Assembly: GCA_950295325.1 (NCBI GenBank)
Contig: OX485806.1
Location: forward strand, 30,568,001-30,632,000
DNA length: 64,000 bases
From: Polytrichum commune
Taxonomy: Eukaryota > Streptophyta > Polytrichopsida > Polytrichales > Polytrichaceae
Direction of reading: 5' to 3'
Positions 18,244 through 31,000 of the stretch are shown here, piece by piece. The position numbers and the translations under genes are program-made. The notes beneath the pieces are model-generated. The model was given only the letters and a program-made list of their open reading frames with translations, had not been told where the DNA came from and made no database searches. Position 1 is the first letter of the stretch. Each line of letters opens with the position of its first letter.

Positions 18244-19011
18244 GGTCCGTCGGAGATATGTCGCAACCCCGCGGGAAAACCAAGCGCGCCCATGATGAAA
18301 CCGTTCATAATATTTGACCTCAATGGGGTGCTTTGTCAATCCAAACATATCTCGAATAGTGCGTCCAAGGGGCCCTTCCGTAGTCCACAAGACATGGATT
18401 ACGGCGGACATTTCGATACTCTCATAAATAAGAAGGTTGTACGTGCCCGCCCCGGTTTGAGGAGCTTCCTTCGTGAGGTCCTTGGCTTCGCCCATGTCAT
18501 CATCTGGAGCTCTATGCTCATGGACAACACGAAGGCCATCGTCGGTTTCCTTTTCCAAGAACTCGCAATGCCATGCTTGCTTCTCGGTCAAGAACACTGC
18601 GATGACCTCTATGACCGTAGTGGCAATATTGTACCCAAGGTCGGAGGAGGTCGTGGGCCTCAATTCTTAAAGGTCCTGAGGAAGAACCTTTGGGTGGGCG
18701 TCCCTATGTTGGAGGGGGTTCCCCACGGTTGTTGGCCCACCCCGGATAACACACTCCTCATTGACGACAGCCCGGCAAAGAGTATTCTCAATCCCCCGGG
18801 CAATTGCATATTCCCGGATCCTTGGGAAAGCGATAGAAATGACAACTTTCTAGAGAGTGAACTAGGACCCTACATTAGGAGGCTTGCCTATCACCCCGGA
18901 AGTGTCCCGGATTTTGTGCTCTCCAACCCAATTGGCAATAGGCCTCTAGGCCCACAAGATGAGGAATTTAGGAGATTGTACGGCTACGCTAGACTCAATA
19001 AATTAATATGA
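18244..19011 (+). CDS. A2 exon 4: HAD domain, still open
   Basis: 256 codons with stop, the same length as A1 exon 4. FIIFDLNGVLCQSKH (motif I with Asn), HVIIWSSM, QFLKVLRKN, LLIDDSPAKSILNPPGN, end LNKLI-stop with AATAAA at 18997-19002. It is intact although the upstream exons are broken, which may reflect chance or separate expression. Confidence 0.75.
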   Translation, partial: GPSEICRNPAGKPSAPMMKPFIIFDLNGVLCQSKHISNSASKGPFRSPQDMDYGGHFDTLINKKVVRARPGLRSFLREVLGFAHVIIWSSMLMDNTKAIVGFLFQELAMPCLLLGQEHCDDLYDRSGNIVPKVGGGRGPQFLKVLRKNLWVGVPMLEGVPHGCWPTPDNTLLIDDSPAKSILNPPGNCIFPDPWESDRNDNFLESELGPYIRRLAYHPGSVPDFVLSNPIGNRPLGPQDEEFRRLYGYARLNKLI

Positions 19012-19103
19012 AAACTTTGATGATTTTGGGTTTGTACTTGGACTCTCCATGTAAATATCTAACATTTCTCCCCTTATCTTTGTAATGTATTTTTGTGTCT
19101 TAG

Positions 19104-20000
19104 TTGCCTCACCAAGCACCCAAAAGTGTCGTCAATGGCATGTCTGCATCTCAGGCAGACACCGGCTCCCCTTCCCTTGGTATGAGCGACGTTGCAATGC
19201 CTTCACTATTCCAATATTCGGCCGTCGATGCTGCCTCTGCTGTTGATTACTCCAAAGACTCCGGGTTTGAAGACGGAGTCGTGGATAGCCCTCCTGCAAA
19301 GGTTGCAAAACTCAATTACTCTCCAAGTCCATCTCCATCTCCCCTCCGCAGTGAGAAGCACGTCCGTAACCCACGGTCGACCAGACGCCTTTGCATGGAT
19401 GAACCCCAAATTGATGTCCCGGCGTTTGCGAACGTCCCTCTCGGGCTTGTATCTACACCCGTCGATGTCCCAAAAGCTCTAACTAGCGCCCCAAAGGCGA
19501 AGGTGCCCAACTATTGGCATTCTCAAGTTTTTCCTTGATGATTTCCGTGTATTAGTGCATTTCAACTTCTTGGGTTTTTCGGACTTCCATCCGTAACTTG
19601 TAACCACTTATACTAAATCACTTCATTATATATATTTATGGTCATTGTTCAGACCCCAATGTACACGAATGTGGGCCGGGCATCATCGACTTCATCATTG
19701 GATAGGCGAACACTGAAGACAGCTTCTTGCGAGTCTGATCGTTGTTTGGCCCTACGGAAGAGTGCAAGACGTTCGGTTTCCCAAACGCATTCGTATTCCA
19801 CTTATTCAGAAGGGGGTCGGCAAATATGGGCAAATGGCGCATATTCGGGGTCAACAAATAAACAAGGTTACAGCCGCGGACCCGAGATCTTTAGAGCCAT
19901 GGAGGCCATGAAAGCAAAGGAACGTGAAACGGCCGTAAATGCTAATAATAGTATTGCAAAAGCAAAAGTAGTGAGTCGTAATCATGATCCGAACGTATAG
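19104..20000 (+). CDS. A2 exons 5-6: Ser/Pro-rich tail
   Basis: Exons 19104-19502 and 19653-20000. Exon 5 follows TGTCTTAG and carries SAVDAASAVDYSKD, EDGVVDSPPAK and SPSPSPSPLRSEK; donor GCGAAG|GTGCCC. Exon 6 carries SESDRCLALRKSARRS and GYSRGPEIFRAMEAMKAKE. All phases are 0 and both exons are open. A degenerate word-II site lies in the intron near 19576-19597. Confidence 0.65.
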
Positions 20001-20258
20001 GCTATATTAACATACATGTAGTTGTGGAATTATGTTTCTAGGACTTTCGCCTAATATTGGATATTCCACTTGCATTTTGTACTTCAACCCCTATTCAATA
20101 AATATGATATTGATTTTCCATATGCAAATGTTTTCATATATCCCATTTTCTTATTGTTAATGTGTAGTTCCATGCATTTGAGTCTCTTATTTGTTTCCAA
20201 AATTGGGAACATAGCATATTTTTAGTGTTTTCATTCCTATAAATGTGAAAGCCACGTC

Positions 20259-20310
20259 CTTAAATAGTCTCAAAATTAACAAAAAGTCTCCAAATAACGA
20301 ATATAGTGTT
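20259..20310. repeat. Right terminal inverted repeat of E2
   Basis: TTAAATAGTCTCAAAATTAA, CAAAAAGTCTCCAAATAACG and AATATAGTGTT; A-side end type. Flank AGGTGGTACTTCTTAATG is T-gene coding sequence. Confidence 0.85.
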
Positions 20311-23166
20311 AGGTGGTACTTCTTAATGACAGTGGAGTTGTTGTGGCGGAGGGGATTTGTCGCAACACCCATCCACAAGATTGCATTGATGAAAACCCAC
20401 TTGGCACCGAGGACGTTGGGGTTGTCATATTGGAGTCGCTCGTTCATTCCGAGGTGGATCCCACTCATAGGTTCTCCCTCCGGAGGTGGCCATTGAGGAA
20501 TGTCACGATTGATGGAGTTAGTTTGTGTGAACATGAGCAACGACACTTGCAAATCCAAAAAGAGCAGCAATCAAACATGCGGCCACGCAAGGGTCAAAGA
20601 AAGTACGATACATTGGCACGTCCTGCTCCGTCTGCAACTGATTGTAAACGTCAAAGGTTGCTCGGGGAGGAGTCCATTAGAGAAGTTGCCACAAAGGATT
20701 GTTGTGTGCATCGTTGTTGCCAATTGTTTCCCCGGGATAAATTGTTGGCCATCCGCGAAGAAATGTGGCTTGGTGATTTCCGTCTAAGATCCACCAAAAA
20801 ACTTCATGTGCATAGGGCGATACATGTGAATGGGGCGGGTCGCAAGGTCATCACCATTGAGAGCATAGACGTGTGTCGCAAGGCATGGTACACCATTCAT
20901 GGTGTGTCGAAAGCGGACTTTTATAGACAAGCTGTTTATGCCAAGGAAGGCCGCCGGTCCCGTCACCATGGGAACGTGGGTTTAAAGAAACCTAGGGAAG
21001 CAACAAGGCAAGCAACGGCCACTCTAGTAACCATAATTGTCCCACTTGCCGATGCAATGCCGCACAAAACACGCACATTCACAATTGGTGAAAAGGTTGT
21101 GGAGAAAGTTCTTCCCACAGGCACAAAATGGAAAGACATATTGTTGGATGTAAATGCAGTTGGGGAGAAGATTGGGTTGGAGCCAATTTCATCGTCAAAA
21201 TTGAGTGCAATCAAGAAAGCAAACTTCAGCGAATACATTACAAAAAGACGAGGGGACAAATTTGCAAGGTGCTCTAATTGCGAGAAGTTGAAGCGCCTTC
21301 GGGATGCACACACGATGGGTACCGAGTCGTTTGCGGTGCATCAATTGAACTATTTCAAGCACGTAAACATGCAAGAGGCACACCATAATGATTACTACAC
21401 AAATAGAGCGTTGTCCATCTCCAGGCCCTTGGAAGTTCTTACGGTCATCCATGACAAAATGGACCATGCCAAGACAACCTCCCCATGTTTTGTAAAACAA
21501 ATCAAGGCTACGGATGGGTTTTTTAAGTTGCCTGTATCGGTTACAGGTGATCTTCGAAACAATGTTGACATACCCTAAATATTGTTGTATTTTATTATGT
21601 GATGTACTTGAGAACATTGATTCACTCAAAACGATTTAGACATACATAGATACTAATCACTTTGGGTTGGCATTGTAGGAATGATTGCACATGGACACGG
21701 TGATGTCAAGTTTGCCCATTATGCTCTTGATTTGTATCCAGCAGATTCAAACCACACGATAGGGTCATTTGCAAGGCTTTTGCGTGATTTAGAGAAACCG
21801 CCAGCCTATTCTTCAGGATTGTTATTTGAAAATACGGGTTCAACACCTTTATATGAAGCAGTGATGGATGGAAAAGATGTATGCTTGCATTCGTTGCCCG
21901 AACCACCTAGTGAACCCGTGATAGCCAAGAAGTTGCCCCCCACTTTGCGTGTCCAATTGGACAATTGTGCGAAGGACAATAAAAGTAGATATGTTTTTGC
22001 ATATTGGTCGTTGTTGGTTGCGAAAGGCATTTTCAAGGAGGTTTTTGTGTCCTTCCTATTGGTAGGCCACACGCACGACGATATTGATGCATCTTTTGGA
22101 CGGTGGAGCATGAAGTTGCGGGAGGAGGATTTTCCTACAATCCCGTTATTGATGAAGTCGTACATGGATTTGGAGAACGTTCCCGTCATCCCCCATATGA
22201 TTGAGGAGGTGCCAGACTTCAAGGCATTTATAGAACCTTATATTCGAAGTGGAGCTCATCGATTGATTGGCCATACGAAGGCACAACAATTCCGGTTCTA
22301 CATGCGTGACGATGGTGTCCCGGCCATGCAATACAAGTTGTTGTGCACGACACAAGACTGGAGCCCGCTAGAGGGTCTCCTTGTGTGGTGCGTGGATGCG
22401 GATGGGAAGACCATGTTACCGGATGGAGAGCCTAGGCCTTGCAAGCCAATAGCCATGAAGAATTTGGAGGATATTTTGAAAGGTATATCAGGCTTCATTC
22501 AATATTGGGAGAGTTTGAAGATAGCGGATGTTGGCGGATCATGTTGGCATCGTTATGGGAGTTGGATACATTATTGGACACGTGTTCGTGCGGCCTTGGC
22601 AGACCTCCACCAAGATAGCCCTCATACTTTGAGGCACGGATTTTGGCCACAAACTCGTATCGATGTACAAGCTTCGGAGGCTAGTCTTTTGAGTAATGGA
22701 GAGGTTCGTGAGGAGTTTGATATGGACGACCATTACGTTGGGCTTGCTAGTCAACGTCCCCCACCATCTCTTCCGCATTGCAGTGGATTGTCATGAAGGT
22801 TATATGCTCATTTTGCGTCCTGGAGATGAGACATATGCAAAGCCAGTGTGGGTGGCAAGAGCTTTGTCCAATCCAATTTTTGTATCTTCCAGCCCTCATT
22901 TTCGACAAATACAAGTAGAGTACTACCGACCGACAGCACGGAATGAAGATGTTGTTCGGCATTATATAGGCTGGGATACAAACCAACACTTTCGGTGGAA
23001 GGTGGATTCTGAGCACGGTCCATCTTGGGTAGATACAGATTCCATATTCATAGCATGGAAACCACAGAAAAATCATAGTGGATCAGTGTCCATCCCTCAA
23101 AAGTACATAACTTTTGCAAAAGACAACCTTGCTCGGATCGCAGAAGAAGCAACCCACGTTGAATGA
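20311..23166 (+). pseudogene. T4: DUF7869-like putative transposase, 5' part lost by E2 insertion
   Basis: Exon 1 is 20311-21546 and exon 2 is 21679-23166, with a phase-1 intron (GTTACAG|GTGATC ... TTGTAG|GAATG). Family features: Cys cluster KDCCVHRCCQLF, ARCSNCEKLKRL, HDKMDHAKTTSP (like the first acidic box of this family), VQLDNCAKDNKSRYVFAYW and SFLLVGHTHDDIDASFGRW. E2 removed about 85 N-terminal residues. One extra base near 22773 (ATCTCTTCC against ATCTTTCC in T3) shifts the frame; the C-terminal 130 residues continue in another frame to EEATHVE. The core catalytic-looking boxes are kept. Confidence 0.8.
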
Positions 23167-23650
23167 GAAGTTGGTAGGATTGTGTTAGCATGATTATAGT
23201 GTAATATGTAATTCGACAAATATATATTACTCATATGTGTGCTCCTCAAACTTGGGGCAAAGTTTGGGTAGAACTTGCGAATGCTATATTGTTTGGGGTT
23301 GGATGAATATCCATTTACTATATTTCAATACAATTGTGAAGTTCATTTTTTTATTAAGTTTGGGACTAAATTTTCCATTGAAGAAATATGCATTTATTGC
23401 ATGCACTTTGTATGTTGCAATGTCTATATTTTATTGACCATGCTAATAATAGAAATCATTTTATATGTTACTTGGGTGAAACTAGTTTGGAGTGCTCTAC
23501 CCAAAGTGTTTTTGTTGATGAAGTTGGTGTTGAGTGCTCTACCATATGTGCTTATGTCCACACATAATAGATTTGGGATATTAGAACATATAAAATATTT
23601 GAGATTGTTCGCAATATAGTTTCGGAACACGGAATGTTGTTTGATCCATA

Positions 23651-23697
23651 TATTAATTTGAGACTAGAGAAAGTCTCAATTTAACGAATATAGTGTT
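23651..23697. repeat. Right (T-side) terminal repeat of E4
   Basis: ATTAATTTGAGACTAGAGAA, AGTCTCAATTTAACGAATAT, AGTGTT. It contains an internal inverted repeat GAGACT...AGTCTC that distinguishes T-side from A-side ends. Confidence 0.9.
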
Positions 23698-24325
23698 TCT
23701 TGATGAAAGAGGTACGGAGAAATTAATTCTGAGTCTTCTTGCATTGCCTGCTATTCAGAGGTGTGGTCATTCCTCTCAATACAATTAATTTACTTCAATT
23801 CATTGCTGCTCCCATCCCACCAGCAAAACCCCGGAAAAACAACCGATCACTACACTAAATATTGTATGTAATGTCTTATGGTATTTTAATTTTATGTCAC
23901 TATGGTAATTTTCTAATGAGACTTCTTATGATTAGGTTTACAAATATTGTCATCCCAATCTACTTTTTGTTCATCCCTTTTTTTAATTTTAATTATTTTT
24001 TTGGATATAAATTGTATCCTGAAATTTCTGTAATGAAGTACTGTCACTGATGATTGAACTGGATGAAAATTCACTTAGTAAATGACATTATTTGCAACAT
24101 TGCATATCTATAATTTACAATTAAAAAAAGAAGGAATGACAAATAACATTAGGTTTACATTCAGTGTTGGTGACACTAGATTATCTTTAAGTCCACCAAG
24201 TTTCTCCTGTCTGGGTTTCTCGCACATGTGTGTTCACTGCACCGGTGCATTAACCTAGTTATGCGAAATTCAATCCGCCATTAATTTGCATTTGAAATCC
24301 GAAGAGACTGTGAATGCTTGGTGTA
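23698..24325. repeat. Intergenic repeat R, copy 1
   Basis: About 628 bp, roughly 90% or more alike by eye to 57181-57808. Shares GAGTCTTCTTGCATTG, GCTGCTCCCATCCCACCAGC and CACTGCACCGGTGCATTAA. Copy 1 begins exactly at the end of E4. Its right edge is where copy 2 is interrupted by a pogo-like element. Confidence 0.85.
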
Positions 24326-24483
24326 TCAACTACGTGGTCAACGACGTCGCTAACTCTTGTCGGAGATTGAATCTGGTGAGTAGTTACACTGTTACCGATA
24401 GTTAACCGACACCAATGCTGCTCATAAAGTTCGAAGATTATTCCAGAATCCATTTTAGCCGGCACCTCCAAATGAATCACCAT
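24259..24483 (-). CDS. Hypothetical C-terminal exon, unknown product
   Basis: Open minus-strand frame of 74 residues ending TPSIHSLFGFQMQINGGLNFA-stop in pieces. The last 22 residues are preserved in the second copy of repeat R (57742-57808), where a pogo-like insertion cuts the frame. No family recognised; it may be the end of a duplicated host gene or chance. Confidence 0.25.
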   Translation of the reverse strand: MVIHLEVPAKMDSGIIFELYEQHWCRLTIGNSVTTHQIQSPTRVSDVVDHVVDTPSIHSLFGFQMQINGGLNFA

Positions 24484-24790
24484 GACATATGCAGAATAGA
24501 ATCAAGCAGTTGAATCATTCTAGTAAGAGATGCTCATTCCTCAGATTTGTAGAGCCTCAATTTGTAGACACATCATCATGGTCCTCCTGGGGAATCACTT
24601 GTCCCTGAAAGTGGTGTACTTGCCACCGACAGGGTCAACAGTTATGGAGTCTGGACTTCATTTCTGAATACACTGAAAAATGAGTCAAACTCGCTGTCGT
24701 TGTAAGAAAACTACTATTCTATGATCATATTGAAGCTACTCTAAATAGTCCTATAAGTGGGTGGGAAATTAGCATGGAAATAATAAGCAT

Positions 24791-25021
24791 GGCCACACTA
24801 ATTGTCTAGTCAAGGTGGAAGTATTGTGGGTCCAACATCTTGAGCCTTCTCTTAAGTCTTCGCCAAGATTTTCGATCAACACATTGAATATTACTTGTAA
24901 ACCAAAAGTACCGCAACATAAAAATATTCACCCACATGAATTTTCTAGGAAAATTATTATTGTGGCCCACACTAATTCTCACGATAAGAATTAGCATAAG
25001 CTGTAGACAATTAATGTGGCC
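24791..25021. mobile_element. Small MITE-like inverted-repeat element
   Basis: GGCCACACTAATTGTCTA at 24791 is matched in inverted orientation by TAGACAATTAATGTGGCC at about 25004-25021, giving a 231-bp element without coding capacity. Confidence 0.5.
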
Positions 25022-28000
25022 CCCCAGTAATAGGTCTATTTAGTGTAGCTAGTCTTCTGAAGGCACCACCACGCGCCGTGGTGAAAGGAAAGCTGGGGCT
25101 GATCAATTTGGGAGTTTTGGACGATGCCCATAAACTTGCTCTCGACGCCGACAAAAGACTTAAATAGGTAACTTATGTATGCACAGTCAAGCCACCAAAA
25201 CAGTTTATGAGGATGGATATTGATCCGTACAAAGAGTCTTCCAACGAGTGATGCCACGGAGACAATGCAAGGTGAATTCCTAATGCACTGTTGTGGAGAC
25301 ATTCCATGTGGCAACTTATCCAATTGTATAGGTTCCTGCATTAGCAGAAGGGTGCGCAAACTAAGATTTCTCAGTCAGCATGCAGTGTGACGTCAGGCTG
25401 ACATTGTGCAGGGGCACTTGGAGCCTGTGATGTGGACCTAAAATATTGGATTTACACTGATATGTGCAACTGGGAGCATTCGCAAACAGGTTGGCAAATT
25501 GGCTCGGGCCAAAACCAAATCACAGAAACTCATATCTTTTGGTTTTTATATATCCGAAGAGCAACCACACTGATTGTCAATATTTATGTATTTTGTTACT
25601 GTGGTAATAACTATTCAAAGTGGTTGTGGGATATCAACAACTTTCTGTAGGGCAACCTAATTGCACGTATCAGTGTAGACGAGGTATATCACAGATGGTG
25701 TTTCCAGTATTTCATGAGTTGTGCAAATTGATCTTAAATGTGTGTGTGTGTTTGTGGTTTTTTTTGTTTTTGGTTTGGGAGACAAACGGTCAAAAAAGAA
25801 AAAGCCACGAATGAATTAAGGACTACAAAGACACAACATGGTCCCTCACGCGTGGCACACCACCGCGTAAAGTGAAGATTGAGCTTGAAAGGAAAGAACA
25901 CATATTGCATGTATGTTGTTCAAATCGACATTCACTATAGAAGCCCATGTTGAATGTGTATTACAGTCTATATTAAGGAGTTCTTGCGTATTTCTAAAGC
26001 ATCGCCTTGCATGCTTACAAATTCTCATACAATAGCTACCAATAGATGTGATTTCTAACCTCGTGTATAGAAATTGTTAGTGCATATCACTTTTTCCAGG
26101 CCTTGTGAGTAGGAGGAGTATTGACATGTTAAGCAAAAGTACTATCACTTCATGGCCACTTGTAGTGTACATTAACTTTAGGCTAGTAAACATGAAAGCC
26201 ACGCAACTTTCTTGCTAGAATTACTATGCTCTTATTATGTGTAAGGATTTCTCCTCCAATAAGGACCTTAATACCATTAGGATCAAGAGTGTATAAATAC
26301 GTTGTCAATGTACTAACCTATTGTAATGCATTTGCACAAGGGGCGTATAATACATTTTCATATGGGAATAGGGGCAATTTACTTGCTTGTATGCAACCAT
26401 CTTTACACTCACATGAGAGTATTCTCCTTTTGTGAATAATGAAACTCTTCTTGATGCAATTTCCTTGCCACCTTCAAACCAATGCAACCACATGGTAATG
26501 ACCAACACTTTTGAATGTGAGGAACTTCAAGGTTTCAATTCATGGTAAATACAACTATTATTGAATGTATGGAACATGACATGTTTCAATTTTTTATTTT
26601 CACTTTCAATGATGGAATACATGGACAAATGCTACACTGGAAAAATTGGCATTCTCAAAGTAAATGTAAAGCTATTGCCTTGTGATTCTAATCAAGGATT
26701 ATGATTCAATATAGATTAATGTACTGTAATTAAAGTTTTTTTCATATAATCCAAGTGATTGGACCACATGTAAATTATAAACAATGCTCCAAGGCTAATA
26801 CAAAAAATTGAAACCACAAAGTGGATGTAATGGTATTCCTAAGACCTATTGAGTCACAACTTCTTGATGTTATTAAAAAATAATTGTTGAACACCATCAC
26901 TGAGAGGAGAGGGGTTGATGATGCCAATCTTGAATTCCCTAAGAGACCAAAGTACCACCAAGTCCAAGTGTTTATGCCCCCTCCCTGCTTCAGCCTCTCC
27001 TTTCTTCCACTAGATGTGAAGCTTTGAAAATTGATTGGTTGCATACATAGACACATTGGCAAGTACATCATGTAGATTATTCATCCTCATGATTATAATG
27101 GTAATGGTTTTTTTGAAATTCTCTATCAGTTTCTTCACTTGGATTCTCTGCATATTGACAAATTTAGAGACAAATAATATTTCAAATTTTAGACTTTTCA
27201 TTGCATTTATCATACTAGAATATGATGCTTTATATTTATGGATTAAAATTTAATGTAAAACCTACAATTGGATTCATCATTCAAGACTCTAAATACCAAT
27301 ATTTATTGATACTTGAAATGTTACACTGATGCTACCCTTAAGTACATAATTAGAAAAGTGACTTGAAGTTTTTTTTTGCAACTTTCATAAGTTTCGGCCT
27401 CGCTGATAAAAACTGATGGACATAATTTTCTTTGTTTTTACTATGAAGCAACTTCAAGGCTCTCTGCATCCGTTAATACGCTTTCCCAAAACTAGACCAT
27501 TAAAATACCTCCCATACTAGAGTAAGATAAGTATCCTATATATTCTACGTACTTTAAAATTTATGAAATCTATGCAACCAAGTCTTGAAGATATGTATGG
27601 AGGTCCAAATATTGTAAAATGTAAATGTAGAGTAAGGGTAGAGTAAAAATTGAAATGAAATTGCTTAACTTATTAAGAAAAATGTCCTCGATGATAAAAA
27701 TGAGGAAGAATGTATTAATCTTTGAATAGATGCCGGTTGGCCTCTTGTTAGTGAACATATTATATAGAAGTTTTTAAGTATTATATGAAGAAACAAAGAT
27801 AGGGGGTTGGAACAAAACCTTGTTTGTTGCCTGAAAATATAAAGGAGCATTATAATGGGAGCAAATTTTGTGAATTTAAAGCATTTTAGAATCTAGAGGA
27901 AGAATGAGAGATTCTTGTCATCTGCTTCAATCCAAGATGTTCACATGCTTTTAGAGCATTTTATACTAAGTGTGATGAGTTTCTTCATTCTTGGGATGTA

Positions 28001-31000
28001 GGATCATACCATTATTCATTTGTTTGTACAAAATGTTTCATTCAAATCCATGCTCCAAGGCAAATACAACAGGTAAATACATTTTATAGTTTTTTTTTAA
28101 TTCGCAAATAAAGTTCTAATATATTGTAAATATTTTAGAAACTTGAATGCAATGAGAAGCAAATGACTATTAGATGTGTAATATATAGATGAATAATGCT
28201 TATTAGATGTGATGTTTTTTGTCTAAGCAATTCACATATGTATATAGAAATCGATAAGTTGTTTATATCATGTCTAGGGAGTTTCGAGAAATTTTTCTCT
28301 TATGTTGAGTGGGACGGGTTTATATTGCATTGAGCCTAAAAGTTGTCGGATAGTGGATTTGGTTATTCTGAATGCAAAAAAATGGATCCTATGGGCTCAT
28401 ACCTATCTTGTTTATTCCTTCAAGTTTTGATAAGTTAATTAAACATGCATATTGTGGTATATTGGAATATTTTTTGGAACCACCTGTGAAAGATTTAGAA
28501 GCAATCCTTGTAAAACTACTTTTAATATTATATATACATCATGTACAAGTCATTAGTAAAAAAATTTCCTTGATTTCCAATATTGCGTTGATTATATTAT
28601 GTGAAATGATTATAATTTGGACTAGATATCACCCATCCCGATGTAAAATTGGAATAATTAAAAATGAATGAATATTCTTGTTGTAGATGCTACAAAATTG
28701 TATCAAGATGACAATAAATTTTAAATACAAAAAATGGATTAGTAATGTATCATAATAACACAAAATAACATGAATACATCCATGTTAATTGAACTGTAAA
28801 TGACATTGCAATGACAATTATTAATTGATGTCAATTATCAGACGGAAGATATAAAAATGCAATAGGCCGTGAGGTTGGTATCTTTGGTGTTTCCATTTTA
28901 TGATTATTACATGACCTTTAGATTTTGATATCCTTAGGGATCTTGTTTATGATGTCATACAAATCCTTGTTCTGTATATATTCAAGAAGTATGTGTATAT
29001 GATTGTAAAATATGTTGAACAATATGGGAGTGTTAGGGATATTGATCTTGCAATTTAAGTTGCCAAAAAGCTTGAACCTTAAGGGTTTGGGACATATTGG
29101 CCCAAAACATATTTTATTTAAGAAAATTATGAAGCAAAAGAATTTCAAATATGAATTTTATGGTACTTGCCGGACATTCTTAATTATCTAAATAGTGAAG
29201 CAGATTGTATTTTGAAAGCAATAAGGATGCTCTTAACAAAAATTGAACGTCTATCCTAGAAGCACATTAGAAAATATGGATGGATACTCAAAGGAATACA
29301 AAATGCAAAACAATTTCTAGTTGCATGACATTTTAGATTTGAAGAGAAGTTTAGTCCCAAATTTTCACCACTCAAACATGTAACATGTATTGTATAATTA
29401 TGTATTGTATAATTTTAAGTCATTGATTACTTCATAGCCAGGGGAGGTCACTCCTTCTTTAATTGATGCATACACGTGCGTTCGGGACCTATTTATTAAG
29501 GAGTTGTTTACCTTGCACAAAGAATTATAAGGTATGGTATTTTTCAAAATAAAGGTAAATGCTTGTATTTTAATACACCCTATCGGTGATTACATTTTTT
29601 TGGTGGAATCATTTTAAAATATCCTATTTTATTTATATTTCATTTTTTAATATTCCAAGTAACCATTTCTTTTGAATTTACCCCAATTTCTTTTTCTCAG
29701 AGCCCTACTGTTGTCCATTTTTTTCTTAAACCACATTTTATTTTGTACACCCCATTTTTTTTCATGAAGGACATTTCATTTTTTACAACCATGAATTGTG
29801 AAGTTCAACCACGATGCTAAACTCATATTATGAACTAAATCAAAATAATAATCCTAAGGCAAAGGCATGTAACTGAAGCATTGTCTTAGACTATGAAATA
29901 AAGTCAAACAAAACGCCGAAATGTTTTTCTCCTAGCACGTGGGTAGAGACCATCAACTTCATATTGGTACCGTTGGCTCAGCAACGTTCAAGCAAGCCAA
30001 CGTGCAAAGTCATCCATCTAAGCATAATTTTCAAAAGAAATTTTTCTTTTTTCATCTACTAGCACATACCCTACCCTAAACCCACTACCCCTAGTAATTG
30101 TTTTCACGCTATTTTACATGTACTGACTAGATAAGAGAGGTCATTATATGTGATGGTATTTTACATGTAAACATGTATTACTATTCTAAAATTCCCTATA
30201 TTATATGTATGTTTTTTGCAAAATTTACCTACAATGAATATACTAGAACTTATTTTTTTATTGCATGTTGTTTATATGATTTTTGCCTATGACCTCTTCG
30301 TACTTCATAGTTTTTACATAGTCGTAATGTTTTAATTTTTTTTAATGTGCTAATAGTAATGAAAAAATATATTGAATAGTATGATAAATAATCAGTTTTG
30401 ATTTAAGTTATATTATTCTAAAAAATTAATTGTTGACAAATAAGAAAACAAAACTTAACATCGTAAATGTTATTTGTACAGGGAGTGAAGATATCTTGGA
30501 TGATGTGGTAAGGCATGGTTGTCATGATATATTTTGGTGCTATTCATTTCAAAAGGAAGATGTCAAATTTTGTAAACATTCAATTCGATCATATCAATAG
30601 TGAGGTGATGTATAGTGAATACTTTTCATGACATTGGTTCATAAAAATGTACAAGACTATGTAATTAAATCGTGATGGCTTGTTTTTTGATAGTATGACA
30701 CTTATAAAAATTCATAAATATCTTCAGACCCCTAATAATGCACATCTTACTTAACTGATGAATTTTTCCACACTTTGTAACAAGTGGCAAAAGTCTTGTG
30801 TCATAATTATATGTTTTGAAAATGTTGTTTGAGCCATTTGGAAGCTAACACATACAATGCCACCATGTGCTTGCAAGGATCTTATTCACAAGAAGGGCAT
30901 TGCTGTTGGTTGAAAAAAATGTAGATACTACAATGCCAAATAGTACAAGCTTGTCTTTGCAAAGGTATTTTAGAAATGTCATGGCTTTTACAATGATTTA

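Larger units (their letters stand above)
13512..19011 (+). pseudogene. Gene A2: decayed paralogue of A1
   Basis: Same exon plan: 13512-14800, 14933-16252, 16489-17903 and 18244-19011, all borders GT-AG. ATG directly follows the acceptor. Domain markers: YIVDGQHSVMAA (with the HS pair), FNFRAIPG, VYNVFGGTKFMYAA and FIIFDLNGVLC. Damage: a frameshift in exon 1 near 14384 (exon length 1289), stops TAA at about 15749-15751 and 15964-15966 in exon 2, and frameshifts in exon 3 near 16580, 16800 and 17246. Exon 4 (HAD) and the tail remain open. Word-II sites lie in introns 2, 3 and 4 and in exon 3. Confidence 0.8.
12325..20310. mobile_element. E2: right part of a second large element, interrupted by E1
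   Basis: Contains decayed gene A2 and ends at 20310 with AACGAATATAGTGTT. Its private word is II (arm TTTACGGACG), about 11 sites. Its T gene and left end are not seen; they should lie left of the window, beyond E1. Right of 20310 the sequence continues inside a T gene (E4). Confidence 0.7.
20311..23697. mobile_element. E4: right part of a large element, its T gene interrupted by E2
   Basis: Starts within T coding sequence and ends with TTTAACGAATATAGTGTT at 23697. The flank TCTTGAT matches the uninterrupted second copy of the target repeat at 57181, which fixes the boundary. Confidence 0.75.
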
